DNA from: Dactylorhiza incarnata
Lineage: Eukaryota > Streptophyta > Magnoliopsida > Asparagales > Orchidaceae
Length of the DNA: 64,000 nt
Direction of reading: 5' to 3'
NCBI GenBank assembly: GCA_033032865.1
Contig: JAWHQI010000004.1
Coordinates: 20,380,001 to 20,444,000, forward strand
Shown: positions 34,401 to 44,561 of the stretch, piece by piece
How positions within the stretch are numbered: the stretch's first letter is position 1
How the letters are laid out: the number at the start of each line of letters is the position of its first letter
The notes under the pieces: model-generated
Databases searched by the model: none
What the model was told of the DNA's origin: nothing
The model's input: only the letters and a program-made list of their open reading frames with translations
Position numbers and translations under genes: made by a program

Positions 34401-37101
34401 TTAAAATGCATAAACCTGACATCCTGCATACTTCATTTATCACAAACGATGGGTGTTACTGCTATCTCGTAATGCCCTTCGGTCTTAAAAATGCGGGCGC
34501 AACATACCAAAGAATGATGGATACCGTCTTTAAGCATCAAAAATGCAGGAATCTCGAAGTTTACGTTGATGATCTTCTTCTAAAAAGTAAAACATTCTCA
34601 TTGCACTTGAAAGACCTCGTAGAGACGTTCGCTACTCTACGGAGGTTCAAGTTAAAATTAAACCCATTAAAATGTGTGTTTGGGGCAAACAAAGGAAAGT
34701 TTCTTGGGCATCTCTTAACTCCAAATGGCCTTGCACCAAATCCAGATAAAGTGAAGGCCATCTTTGATATGACCCCTCCTCGAAATACCAAAGAAGTTCA
34801 GCAACTTGGGGGGAGATTGGCAGGATTGAGCAGGTTTATCGCCAAGTCCGGAGATAAAAGTGCCCCATTCTTTAAAACACTGCGAGGGGGATCAAAGTTT
34901 GAATGGATCGAGGAGTGTAACAAGGCTTTTGAGCAGCTAAAAGTACAGTTAACTTCGACTCCACTACTCCAAAGTCCCCGTGAGGGAGAAATGTTATTCT
35001 TATATCTGGGATTCGGCCCGGATGCGGTGAGTTCTGTCCTCATTCGGGAGGAAAAGAAGAGGCAGTTCCCAATATACTACGTCAGCCATATTCTTAAAGA
35101 TGCAGAAACCAGATATTCGATTTTTGAGAAACTAGCCTTGGCCTTGGTTATGTCTGCGCGAAGGCTTCGTCCTTATTTTCAGGCTCATTCTGTCCAAGTT
35201 ATTACAGATCATCCTTTAAAAAATGTTCTTGAAAAGCCAGACCATTCAGGGAGGTTAGCTAAATGGGCTATTGAACTAAGCGAATTTGAGATATCATACA
35301 TCCCCCGAACAGCGATCAAAGCGCAAATCTTGGCAGATTTCTTGGTAGATACGGCAGAACCTAGTCCTAAACAGATGGTGCAATCTCCTTTGGCTTGGGT
35401 CATTTATGTGTATGGGGCTTCTGGCAGAAACTCCGTGGGAGCCGGGGTAGTCTTGATCAGTCCGAATGGCATCAGGCTGGAGCAAGCTATCAAGTTCTTC
35501 TTTCCAGTTACGAATAATCAGGCAGAATATGAAGCACTTTTGGCTGGGCTGAGGCTTGCGAGAGAACTTGGCATAGAATATGTACATGTTAGAACCGATT
35601 TACTGGTAATGGCCTCTCAGGTCTTGGGGAATTATGAGACAAGGGAGCCGATTCTGAAGATATATCTGCTGCTAGCCAAAAAGGAAATCGGAAGATTCAT
35701 GATATTTATTATCGAGCACATCCCAAGAACGCAAAATGGGGAAGTAGATGAGTTGTCAAAGTTCGGTCTTCCATCCGGGGGAGTGACCTTTGAACTTATC
35801 CACCCAGCAACAAATGAGGCGGAACTTATGCAAATTGATCAGAACCCTTCATGGAAGGAACCTTATGAGCTGTTTTTGTCAAAAGAAGAGTTTCATCATT
35901 CCATCAAAGATAGGAGAAAGTTCAAAAGGAAGGCGACATACTATTATTTGATAGTGGGAGTTCTATACAGAAAGACTTTGATCTCTCCCTCAGCACGATG
36001 TGTTTCAGAGGACGAAATCCCAACCATACTTCAGGAAGTTCTTTCCGGGGAGTGTGGTAGCCATTCAGGAGCAAAGACTCTGGAAAAGAGAATCTTAAGG
36101 CAGGGATATTTCTGGCCAACCATGAGAAAGGATGCTGAAGCATTCGCCAAGCGATGTGTTCAGTGTCAAAAGTTCGCTTCTCTTCAGCATTTGCCTGCTC
36201 AGACTCTCAGATCAATAACTGCACCATGGCCCTTTGTAGTTTGGGGGATGGATCTTGTTGGACCCTTCCCAATAGCCAGCGGCCAGCGTCGTTTTATTAT
36301 CGTAATGATTGATTACTTCAGCAAATGGATTGAGGCGAAGGCATTAGCAAAAATTACAACCCAAATTATCAGAAACTTCATCTGGGGAGAAATAGTCTGC
36401 CGGCATGGAATTCCGCTAGCAATTATCACTGATAATGGTCCACAGTTCAATAATCCAGAGATGATAAATTTTTGTGATCAGGTGGGAATTGATCTTCGAT
36501 TTGCCTCGGTACATCATCCAAGAACAAATGGTCAAGTAGAAGCAGCAAACAGGCAAATCCAGCAGCTCCTGATGAAAAGAGTTTTGAATCAAAGGGGAAA
36601 TTGGGCAGATCAACTTCCTTCCATCCTTTGGAATATTCGTACTACCCCGTCTTCAGCTACAGGGGAGACACCATTCAAATTATCTCATGGCTCGGAAGCT
36701 GTTGTTCCGGTAGAATTTGAGGTGGTCACTCCAAGAGTTATGCAAAAGAAGGAGGAGAAGCATGGATAGAAGACAATGATGAGGCTATCAAGTATAGTCT
36801 GGATCTGATCGAAGAGCTCCAGGACGAGGCAACAATCAGACAGTAAGAAGTTAAAAGGAGGATGGTAAAGTACTTTGACAAAAATGTCAGGGTAAAGCAT
36901 TTTGCAGTTGGGGACGTTGTGCTGAAGAAAGTTGATGCAGCAGCCAGAGCAGGCAACGTCGGGAAGCTAAATCCTAATTGGGCTGGACCTTTCATCATCA
37001 AGGAAGTAGTAAAAAGTGGGGCTTACCGCCTCCAAACAAGTGAAGGAGAAGACATCTCACGCACCTGAAGCGGTGACGATCTCAAACGGTTCTATCCTTA
37101 A
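31473..37101 (+). pseudogene. Tat-D gag-pro-pol polyprotein (broken)
   Basis: It starts MSDRQFPLGDRSDHSEDS. The gag domain lies at about 32110-32540, the CHHC knuckle at about 32951-32993, protease DTGSS at about 33440, RT at 34090-34760 with YVDD at 34561-34572, RNase H to about 35340, archaeal-type RNase H at about 35400-35760, and integrase at 36040-36600 with TDNGPQF and NGQVE. The C-terminal domain ends at 37101. Stops occur at 31647, about 32034, 32667 (after RNYKNK), 33902, about 34027, about 34307 and about 37066. One-base or short deletions shift the frame near 32975 and 36740. In the aRH the VDGASG motif reads VYGASG, losing an acidic residue. The block 34334-36769 (811 codons) is fully open from RT to integrase. 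Several stops are TGG or CAG/CAA to stop. Confidence 0.93.
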
Positions 37102-37450
37102 AATGTCTTCTTTACTTTCCTACAATTTTTTAGATATTTCAATGAGAAGACCCATGCTGACACTTCTCCATGTCTGATGTTTTCTTTTTTGCACTTTCTT
37201 ATATATCAACCTCACTGAACCGCGGAGACATCGCCAAGCTCTGCTCGAACCCCCTCGGATTGTAGTCATTAGCGTAAAACCACGAAGATCATGTGTAGCG
37301 GGGAGTTTTCGCACACGTGTAGTGGTAGCTTGCCAATTCCCGTGTGGTGGTCTTCGGAACCTTGGATCCCGGCTGATATCCGACACACCCCTGCATCAAG
37401 GGAGGTCTAGGTGAATGTTGGCTCTATCATGCCCCGAGAGGGATATAGTT
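37102..37450 (+). other. Conserved pol 3' trailer of Tat-D
   Basis: Counterpart of 15050-15395, with the GGGGAGTTTTCGCACACGTG and GGATCCCGGCTGATATC blocks. No gene is seen. Confidence 0.6.
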
Positions 37451-37945
37451 ACAGCTTTGATGATCTTTCTGAGGAAAGCAATGGCGGTATAGCCCCCGCG
37501 GCATAACCACACCTGCCCAACTGATCATCTTAGTCTATGACCATCGAATACTCCTAGGTACTCTCAAGCGATGCCTAAGTGGGACCCACAACTGAGTTGA
37601 TCTCTCTGAGGAAAGCAATGTTCGCCGCCTAGGCCCACCTGCCCAATTGATCAACTCGGCTTGTAGCCCTAGGCAAGAGAGCAGTTGAGTCGCTTACAGC
37701 CCTTATGACCACTTGAGGAAAGCAATGTTCGCCGCCTAGACCCACCTGCCCACTTGGTCATCTGAGTCAGTACCTGTCTTTTTTCTTTATTTCTACAGCT
37801 CTTATGACCACTTGAGGAAAGCAATGTTCGCCGCCTAGGCCCACCTGCCCACTTGGTCATCTGAGTCTGTAGCCATCTCTTGTTACACTACAGGGAATTA
37901 TCTCATCCTATATGGTTACTCTAGACCATTTGGGAGAAAGAAAAA
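37451..37945 (+). repeat. Hairpin repeat array of Tat-D (four units plus a degenerate one)
   Basis: Units carry arms GATGATC/GATCATC (37459/37523), ACAACTGAGTTGATC pairing with GATCAACTCGGCTTGT (37588/37649), and ATGACCA/TGGTCAT (37705/37755 and 37804/37854). The outer stem of the last unit is ACAGCTC/GAGTCTGT. Between the arms stand the conserved GAGGAAAGCAATG and CACCTGCCCA. A degenerate hairpin with ATGGT/ACCAT follows at about 37913-37930. Confidence 0.8.
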
Positions 37946-38526
37946 CAGGATTTTTTATTGGCACATCACAAACCGGTCGGCTTGATGTTTAAACCGGTCG
38001 GTTTGGAATATGCAGGTACTAGATGCATCATGCGGTCTGGTTCTCAGACCGGACGACTTGGAATAAGCAAGTACTAGATGCATCATGCGGTCTGGTTGTC
38101 AGACCGGACGACTTGAAACAAGCGAGATACTATAAAATATCACAAGGCAAATATCAAGGGATCAAGCATGATCCAGATCGGTCGACCTCATCATTTGGTT
38201 TATGGGCCTATCATCTTTATGGTTCTCAATTCAATCCGTTCGGTTAATAACGGATTCTGCACAATCAGGCAATTGTGATTCTCATTGCAAGTATCAAGCT
38301 ACTAAACCGCTGAAAGAATGCATAGTCCGCACGGATTTATCAATCGATGTTATGTCACATAAATCATTCAGGTTAAAAGTTAATCACGCGGCCTATCAAT
38401 TGTCTTCTTATGACTTAAAGTTCTATCTTGCGAGGCAATTGCAAAAAACCAAGTCATAGTCGCGCGGCTTAGTTATGACAATTTCCTGTTCGATTATTAA
38501 TTATGTTCACAGAGATGAAGCTTGCA
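37946..38526. other. Spacer with repeated CCGG-type near-palindromes, Tat-D
   Basis: A duplicated stretch of about 60 bp around ATGCATCATGCGGTCTGGTT (38021 and 38080) and several AGACCGGACGACTTG motifs are visible. No gene is seen. Confidence 0.5.
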
Positions 38527-38930
38527 GCAATTGGAGTTGTAGGCCGCTCGAATTTAAATGCTGGCCGCTCGACCTGTTGATTATTCTTATGACTTGGCAT
38601 TCTCTAAAGCAATTATACAAAGTCAGCAATCGGAGTTGTAGGCCGCTCGAATTTAAATACTGGCCGCTCGACCTGTTGATTATTCTTATGACTTGGCATT
38701 CTCTAAAGCAATTATACAAAGTCAGCAATCAGAGTTGTAGGCCGCTCGAATTTAAATACTGGCCGCTCGACCTGTTGATTATTCTTATGACTTGGCATTC
38801 TCTAAAGCAATTTTACAAAGTCAGCAATCAGAGTTGTAGGCCGCTCGAAATCAAATACTGGCCGCTCGACCTATTGATCGTTCTTACGACTTGGCATTTT
38901 TTATCCTGTAAAGAAATTATACGAAGTCAA
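38527..38930 (+). repeat. 99-bp tandem repeat of Tat-D, four units
   Basis: The unit contains GTAGGCCGCTCGAATTTAAA, CTGGCCGCTCGACCTGTTGA and CTTATGACTTGGCATTCTC. Units are nearly identical, the fourth slightly decayed. Tat-B has one diverged copy at the same place (about 16560-16680), so the array expanded in the Tat-D lineage. The open frame through it merely reflects a period divisible by three. Confidence 0.9.
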
Positions 38931-39502
38931 ATAATAATCGCGCGGCTTCGTTATGTTCGGCTCCCTTGGTATAACAAGGCATTCATAATAAGGTAAGGCA
39001 GAACTTGGATTCCTATCCGCTCGATAAAATATCCAAGCCGCATCGACTACGTGACGTAACATTATAGTTGACACTTTCTCGGGATGAATCAAATCAACTT
39101 GAACCGAATTGAAGAAACAAGCTATGCGAATAGGTTTCTTTTACTGATAATTATTTAACCGGATCCTAACCGGTTGAGTTAATATTAAGTCGCACGACTT
39201 GGTTAGAAAGGTCAATTATCTAAAGCAGAAAGAGATCGCCAACAATCACAGGTGAGTCGCAGAAAGTAGACAACTAGATAGGTAAAAGCTTTCCATTCCA
39301 TTGTCAAAATATTCTTACATCATGCTTTAAACCGACCGGCTAACAAAATCAAGCCGTCGACTATTCAAAATAAAAAAGCAAAATACAACTACTGATTATT
39401 CTGCTTGAGTTTCTTCGATGCAGGAGCACTCGAGTGTTCGCTGCCACCAATTGAAACATCATGGGAATAACCCTCGCTACTCGTCGAAGATGAGCTGCTT
39501 AG
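38931..39502. other. Spacer and lost C-terminal tail of antisense gene 1, Tat-D
   Basis: The right part (about 39400-39502) is homologous to the Ser-rich C-terminus of Tat-B gene 1 but lies beyond a premature stop. The rest resembles 16700-17070 of Tat-B. No other gene is seen. Confidence 0.6.
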
Positions 39503-41202
39503 TTAGCCCGACTTGCGCCCGCTCCCTTCGTCAGAATCAGTGGACTCGGAGTCCGAGCCGCTCTCTTCCTCTTTAGCCGCAGCGGACTTCTCGGCTTCAT
39601 CATCCTCGTCGTCACTCTCCTCTAAGATGGATCCGTCGGCTTTATTCTCTCCTTTGGCTTTCCGTCTGATCTTCTCTAACTTCCTTTGCAATATTGGGTA
39701 GGCGTCTGAGAAGGTGAAATGCTCGAAACCAGGCGCGAACCCTTTGAGCTCCCGCAGGCGGTTAAAAGCATTGTTGATTCCCTTGGCGACAAGAGGAAAA
39801 AGCTCCTCTCGATAGACCGGATTGGTCTCGTCATACTTTGACTGCAAAAAAGAGTAAGGTAAGAGACCGTGCGGTCTGGAAAATTCAGAAGAATGGTTGG
39901 CCAGGTGATAACTTACCGACTCGGCTTCCTTTAGCCGCGCATTTTCCTTCTTCAACTCGGCAATTTCCATCTCTAGGTGATCATTCGCTTTGATCAACCT
40001 TTTAAAGGTCATTCCCATGAAGACATTGGTGATAAGGCTCTCAGCACCAACCCGCGCGGCCTCCCGGGCGAGCTCTTCTTCAGGAATCTTCCTCAAACGC
40101 CTAAAGTTCTGTCGGCCGAACATGGCAATACTGGCGGCCTCAGCATGCCTGCCCGACTTCTCATTCGCCCAGTGGGGGAGCGCAGTAGAGACTTGGACAC
40201 CGTCGCCGTCCGGATGCCAGGTCAAGACCGTGCGGCCTCTTAAATCCTTCACCTTGCTGAAGGAACGGAGTGCGGAGAAGTCGCCCGAGGAGGCCGAATC
40301 CTCCCCATCAGATGGCAGCGGCTTGTTCCTGATTTGTCTCTTTCTCTTCTCCATCTGAGTTAAGACCAAACTAGCCGGGCTGACCGGCTTGTTAGCAGGT
40401 ACGATGGCCTCGGCTGCGAAAAGAGAAGAGTTAGCACAAAAGATCGAGCGGTCAACATTAAAGTCGGAAGCGGATTGAAGGAAAGCTTACTATCTTCAGG
40501 CCGAACATTCTCTAATTCGGCAAGTAGCAGGATGTAATAGCTTACGTTAAGCCACTCATCCTCGAGAAGCTTGCAGGTTTTCTTCTCGACTTCGCTGATA
40601 GCGACCTGTTGAAAGGCCTCCTCCGGACGCACTTGCGGGTTCGGGTTCAGCAGGCCAAGTCGGCGTTCGAAAATCAAGTACCTCTCCGACCAGGCTGTGA
40701 CCTTGTTCGCAAGGTTGACCATCTTCAACCCGCGGCAGCCGAAGTAGAGGTGGCCTTTGAAGACATTCGACTCAGAGTCCGGGATAGCCCGCACCGAGAA
40801 TATCTTCCTGAAAAGGTCCATGGAGAAGCGAACTCTCTGAGACCGCAGGTAGGAGATGAAGTTGCAAATCCCGGCCATCGAGTTAGGGGAGATTTGGCCG
40901 GGTACAACTCCATAATGGTCAAAGACCATGACGAGCTCAATTGAAATGGGGAACTTGAAGCCACAATCGAAATGGTCGATTGGGATCGCGATTTGGTTTG
41001 GGCCAGAAGAATTCATCCGCTCATCACGGAGCGGAAGCCGCGCGAGCAGCGGACTGTCAGACATATGCTTCTCAACGAATTCATCCAATTCTTCCTTTGT
41101 CAAACAACACTCCTCGAGGTCTGCCGAGTGAAATGCTACAGAGTCTTCGGAGCGAGTAGCAGAGGTTTTCGCAGGTCGCTTCGCCTGACGCTTTGCTCCC
41201 AT
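39503..41202 (-). pseudogene. Tat-D antisense gene 1 (PF04195-like)
   Basis: The best-preserved copy of gene 1. The ATG at 41202 begins MGAKRQAKRPAKTSATR. Exons are 41202-40491, 40413-39917 and 39841-39503, with introns of about 75-77 bp flanked by GTAAGC or GTAAGT and TTCGCAG or TTTGCAG. The first exon holds the conserved globular region: IAIPIDHFDCGFKFP, FDHYGVVPGQISPNS, YLRSQRVRFSMDLFRK and YFGCRGLKMVNLANKV. The second exon has a basic KRKRQIRNK stretch and a helical part, and the third an acidic Glu/Asp/Ser tail. A TAA after GSGRKSG removes about 40 C-terminal residues found in Tat-B; otherwise the exons are open. CTTATAAG lies at 41241-41248, about 40 bases upstream. It may still yield a slightly shortened protein. 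Confidence 0.82.
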
Positions 41203-41561
41203 CTTGAAATTTTGGTAAGAAGACTTTCGGGAGGGCGCTACTTATAAGAACGGCTGATCTGCATTTATCAAGGGTCAAATCACGGCTAGACCAATCAACC
41301 CGCGCGGGTGCATCACCACGAAAGACAACCACAAAGACATAAGTATAATTCAAGCAGGCGAAATAAAGGAGCACAGAAACAAGCCGATCGGCTTATAAAG
41401 TAATCCGCATGCATCAATCAACATACGACAAGAATGCAAAATAAATTCAAATACTCAGACCGCGCGGTCTGAAGACAGACCGAATATTATAAAATCAAGT
41501 TCAAACAGTTGTCCAAAGGACCGAATAAAATATTACAAAATAGTTATCTTCAAACCGCTCA
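41203..41561. other. Spacer between antisense genes of Tat-D
   Basis: It holds the TATA-like box of gene 1 (41241-41248) and an AGACCGCGCGGTCTGAAG near-palindrome at about 41457. It is the counterpart of 18889-19242. Confidence 0.6.
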
Positions 41562-43585
41562 TCACTGGCGAGTATCACTCGGTACGTCCTCCCTGTGAAG
41601 TCGCGCGACATGATCGCCGATTTGAATGATAGTTCCTTGCATCTGATTCATGCTGTGATTAAGGTGGTTGATCATGCTATGAAGTCGGGCGGCATCCTTT
41701 TCTACTCGCGCTGCAGGAATCACGCGATTAGGTAAGGTCGCCGCGGCCTCATTTGCACCAGCAACAGGATGGACCATCCCAACTACTGGAAGAGTCGAGC
41801 TCGTTCCGGCAGCCGGGCGGTGAGATCCACACCGACCTTCCTCAGCAACATTAACAGGATGACGGCTTCCGCCGGTCTCCCTTGTCAGACGAAGGTACTT
41901 CTCCTTGAAGTAAGTGCAATCCCCTTCAAGCTTATGGATCTCTCTCTTTCCTCGGTCAAGTCAGTCGGACAGGGCAGCCACCTGGTCTTGATACACTTAT
42001 TCTTGCTCGCGACACTCTCTCCGTTCGACCTCCAGCGCAGCTCGGCTTTCCTTCCTCTCAGCTTCCAATTCAGCCCGCAGTGCTATCTTTTCCTCCTGAG
42101 CAGTCTTCTCCCTCTCCTCAAGGGCCGACAGCTGCTTTGAAAGGGCTTCAAGGTTCCTTTGAAGACGGGTCATCTCATCCTCCATTCGGGTATCCGGTAT
42201 AATCGAAGAACTCGGCAAAGGTGGATCAAGTAGAGGGAGGTAAGTCACCAGTTCGCCCGGTTTAGGAATGGAATCATGATCATCTGCAAGTAAGAAAACA
42301 GTCAAAAAGGTCGGCCGCATATAACTTCATGTGATAAGAGAATTATCAAAAGAAGATCGCTCTTTCCAAATTCTCTTCGCTCACAAGCCGCTGCAGTTCG
42401 AGTAAAATTCGTACGGATAGATCGCTTTGCTCGCTCGGTATCGATCTTTCGACGCTGTTCTCTCCACGATCTCTCGGTTTGCTTCCGCTTGGCAGCGGAA
42501 AATTGAGCGACAGAGGGAACGAAGCTGGGGGACGGGTTCAACAACAAGTCGCGTGACTTGTTTCGAGACCTCGTCTTGAAAAAATGAATAGGGCGGTAAT
42601 CCGCGACCCTTTTACCTTGCAACAGAAGATTGGGTGGCGGCGGTGGCGGTCTGGAAAGCTGGTCCCTTACTCTCTCCGCCTTCACCTGCATAAGCTGAAG
42701 CCCGGCCATCACAGGATCTTCAGCTGCCGGTATGGTTGTCTCGGTTCTGGTCACAACCTCAGGCAAGATGGCCCGCTTAATGCTGGTTGCATCCTCACTC
42801 AGGTAGGCCTCTTTTTCTCCAGGCGGATTGGCGGCCTGCAGTTCGGAAGAGGTTCTCAATAAGTCGTCTTGTTTCTGGAGGGAATCTATGTCTCTGATGA
42901 TCTCACTTACAGAAATGTTGTGCGCATTGGCTTGGATCTGTTCGTTCGGCTTGGGGGAAGGAGTAATTATGCCCTCTGATACTTCTTTCTCGCGCAGCTT
43001 ATTTTGAAGACTACCCGCTCCTGATCTCCTGGAAGCCGCCTTATTTTTTGCTTTTAGGCTCTTCACCTTTTTCAAGATCCTGTCCGCCGTGGACTCATCT
43101 TTTTTCCTCTTCTTCGTCGGCTTCAGACCGGCCTATTTCGGGGAAACCGGGCTGTCTTCAATATTCACTATCTGGCCCGGCTGTTCGCTCGGCTTAGGGG
43201 AGTCAACTGCTTCTCCTCCTTCATCTCTTATCTTCAGCTGGAATACACCAGAAGGAGTGACCTCCACTTTACAGGAATCGTCTCCACCGCCCTTCGGGAT
43301 GACGGTCTCCGAGTCTGTCTTATCCGACGGAGGGGGCGGGTTGTTTCCTTTGTCAGAGAGGGCTGGAGGATCAGCTGGGAGTAGGTTCGGACAACTCTCC
43401 TCATTTTTAGTCGACAAGTCGACTGTCAGCTCGGGAAGCTGGTCAGTTGGCTTACACGTAGAAGCAATCGTTACTGTGTTATCAGGCCGCGTCTTCTTCC
43501 TCTTCTTCTTATCCTTCGAACGGTCTCCCTCGCGGTTTTTACCGGGTTTTTCAAGAACTTCGAGCTGGGCCATTAAATCCACCAT
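41562..43585 (-). pseudogene. Tat-D antisense gene 2 (coiled-coil protein)
   Basis: The ATG at 43585 begins MVDLMAQLEVLEKPGKNR, followed by a highly basic run. Exon 1 runs to about 42385 and exon 2 from 42283 to the stop at 41562; the intron has GTGAGC and TTACTTGCAG ends. Blocks in order: an acidic/Pro region, a basic segment (KKVKSLKAKNKAASRR), MAGLQLMQVKAERVRDQL, SWREQRR, then a charged coiled coil (about 42180-41990) and the C-terminal HSMINHLNHSMNQMQGT. In-frame stops at about 43133 and 41997 break it. A TTATAAA box at 43684-43690 lies about 100 bases upstream, between gene and LTR. No known function; the conserved blocks are shared with Tat-B and Tat-E. Confidence 0.78.
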
Positions 43586-43761
43586 CTTATTTGGGCTGTT
43601 CAGTCTGAAGGTTCTAACCGCAAAAGGCGAATAGTGACTCGTGATAGCAATGAAGTTATGCCAGAATAGAAGCTCCTAGAGCATTTATAACCCACAGGAT
43701 AAGATCGGCGCGGTCTCCGGCTAGAACTGATATTTTCGAAATCTCCTTGGAAATTTAAAAA

Positions 43762-43774
43762 TATGCGGGGATTA
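43762..43774 (+). promoter_or_regulatory. Polypurine tract of Tat-D
   Basis: TATGCGGGGATTA directly abuts the 3' LTR. It is identical in position and nearly identical in sequence to that of Tat-B. Confidence 0.65.
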
Positions 43775-44556
43775 TGTTTACCCAGAAGACCGCTTCCAAT
43801 AGAATTACTCGCAGACCGGGCGGTTTGTAGTTATAAGTCGCCCGATTCAGGTTTTACAAGGTCCATCAACACCAACTAGCAAGGGCCGAGCGGCCTGACA
43901 ATATTCAGATCGCCTCCAAGTACTAAAGATTATCCAGGCCCAAGTCCAAAAAGGCAAGCCGCGGTCTCAAGTCGGAGATCGCCCGGGTTGTACCATAAAG
44001 ACAAGCCAAGGTTCAAATCCAAAGAACAACCCGCGGTCTCAAGACGGAGACCGCTCGGATTACATCGTCACCTTGGTCGCGTTGTCTTCAACCCCTGGTC
44101 AGACAGGTCGGAAGGGCAAGCCGCCAAGCCGTGCGGCTTCTTTCTTTTCTTCTTTGTGTATCCCGTCACTGCTTGCCCGTTTCTCCTGTACCCGGGCAGG
44201 CAGTTATTTATCCCTGCCCATTCGGGCAGGCCCCCGAGCCTATAAATATGGGGCGGCACTGTTCCCAAGACACGCACACTCGAATCTCGAATCCAGGAGC
44301 TCGCTTGTTTGAGCTGCGGTCTCGAGTTTCCCGTCTTGCGAACTGTCTGACCGGCCGACTTCTGCTTTCCTGCACTTGTAACCCGCTGTAACCGCTTCTT
44401 TTGAATCAAAGGAAAGCCCGTCACAGGAGTGGCATTCGCTGTGACAGGCGAAGTCTGGCCTTGACCGCTGCTAGCGGTCCCGTTTTCTCCACCTAAAAAG
44501 TAACCGGCAGCTCGCAGCCTCCGATTTCCTTCGGAGGTGCGATTTCGGACTCAACA
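43775..44556 (+). repeat. 3' LTR of Tat-D
   Basis: 782 bp from TGTTTACCC to CAACA, followed by the duplicated GATAG. TATAAATA lies at 44241-44248. A small duplication (CGAATCTCGAATCCAGG) near 44280 distinguishes it from the 5' LTR. Confidence 0.93.
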
Positions 44557-44561
44557 GATAG

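Larger units (their letters stand above)
30645..44556 (+). mobile_element. Tat-D: complete Tat-lineage element with both LTRs and GATAG duplication
   Basis: 13,912 bp with LTRs at 30645-31420 and 43775-44556, TG...CA ends, and a perfect GATAG duplication (30640-30644, 44557-44561). It gives the reference layout for the family: leader, gag-pro-pol (31473-37101), hairpin array, 99-bp array, antisense genes 1 and 2, purine tract, LTR. The LTRs differ by several percent over the first part compared by eye, so it is clearly older than Ath-H. All its genes contain stops. Confidence 0.95.

Noticed and set aside
38475..38996. 173-codon open frame over the 99-bp array
   Set aside because: Repeat period of 99 keeps any open frame open; there is no counterpart in Tat-B or Tat-E.
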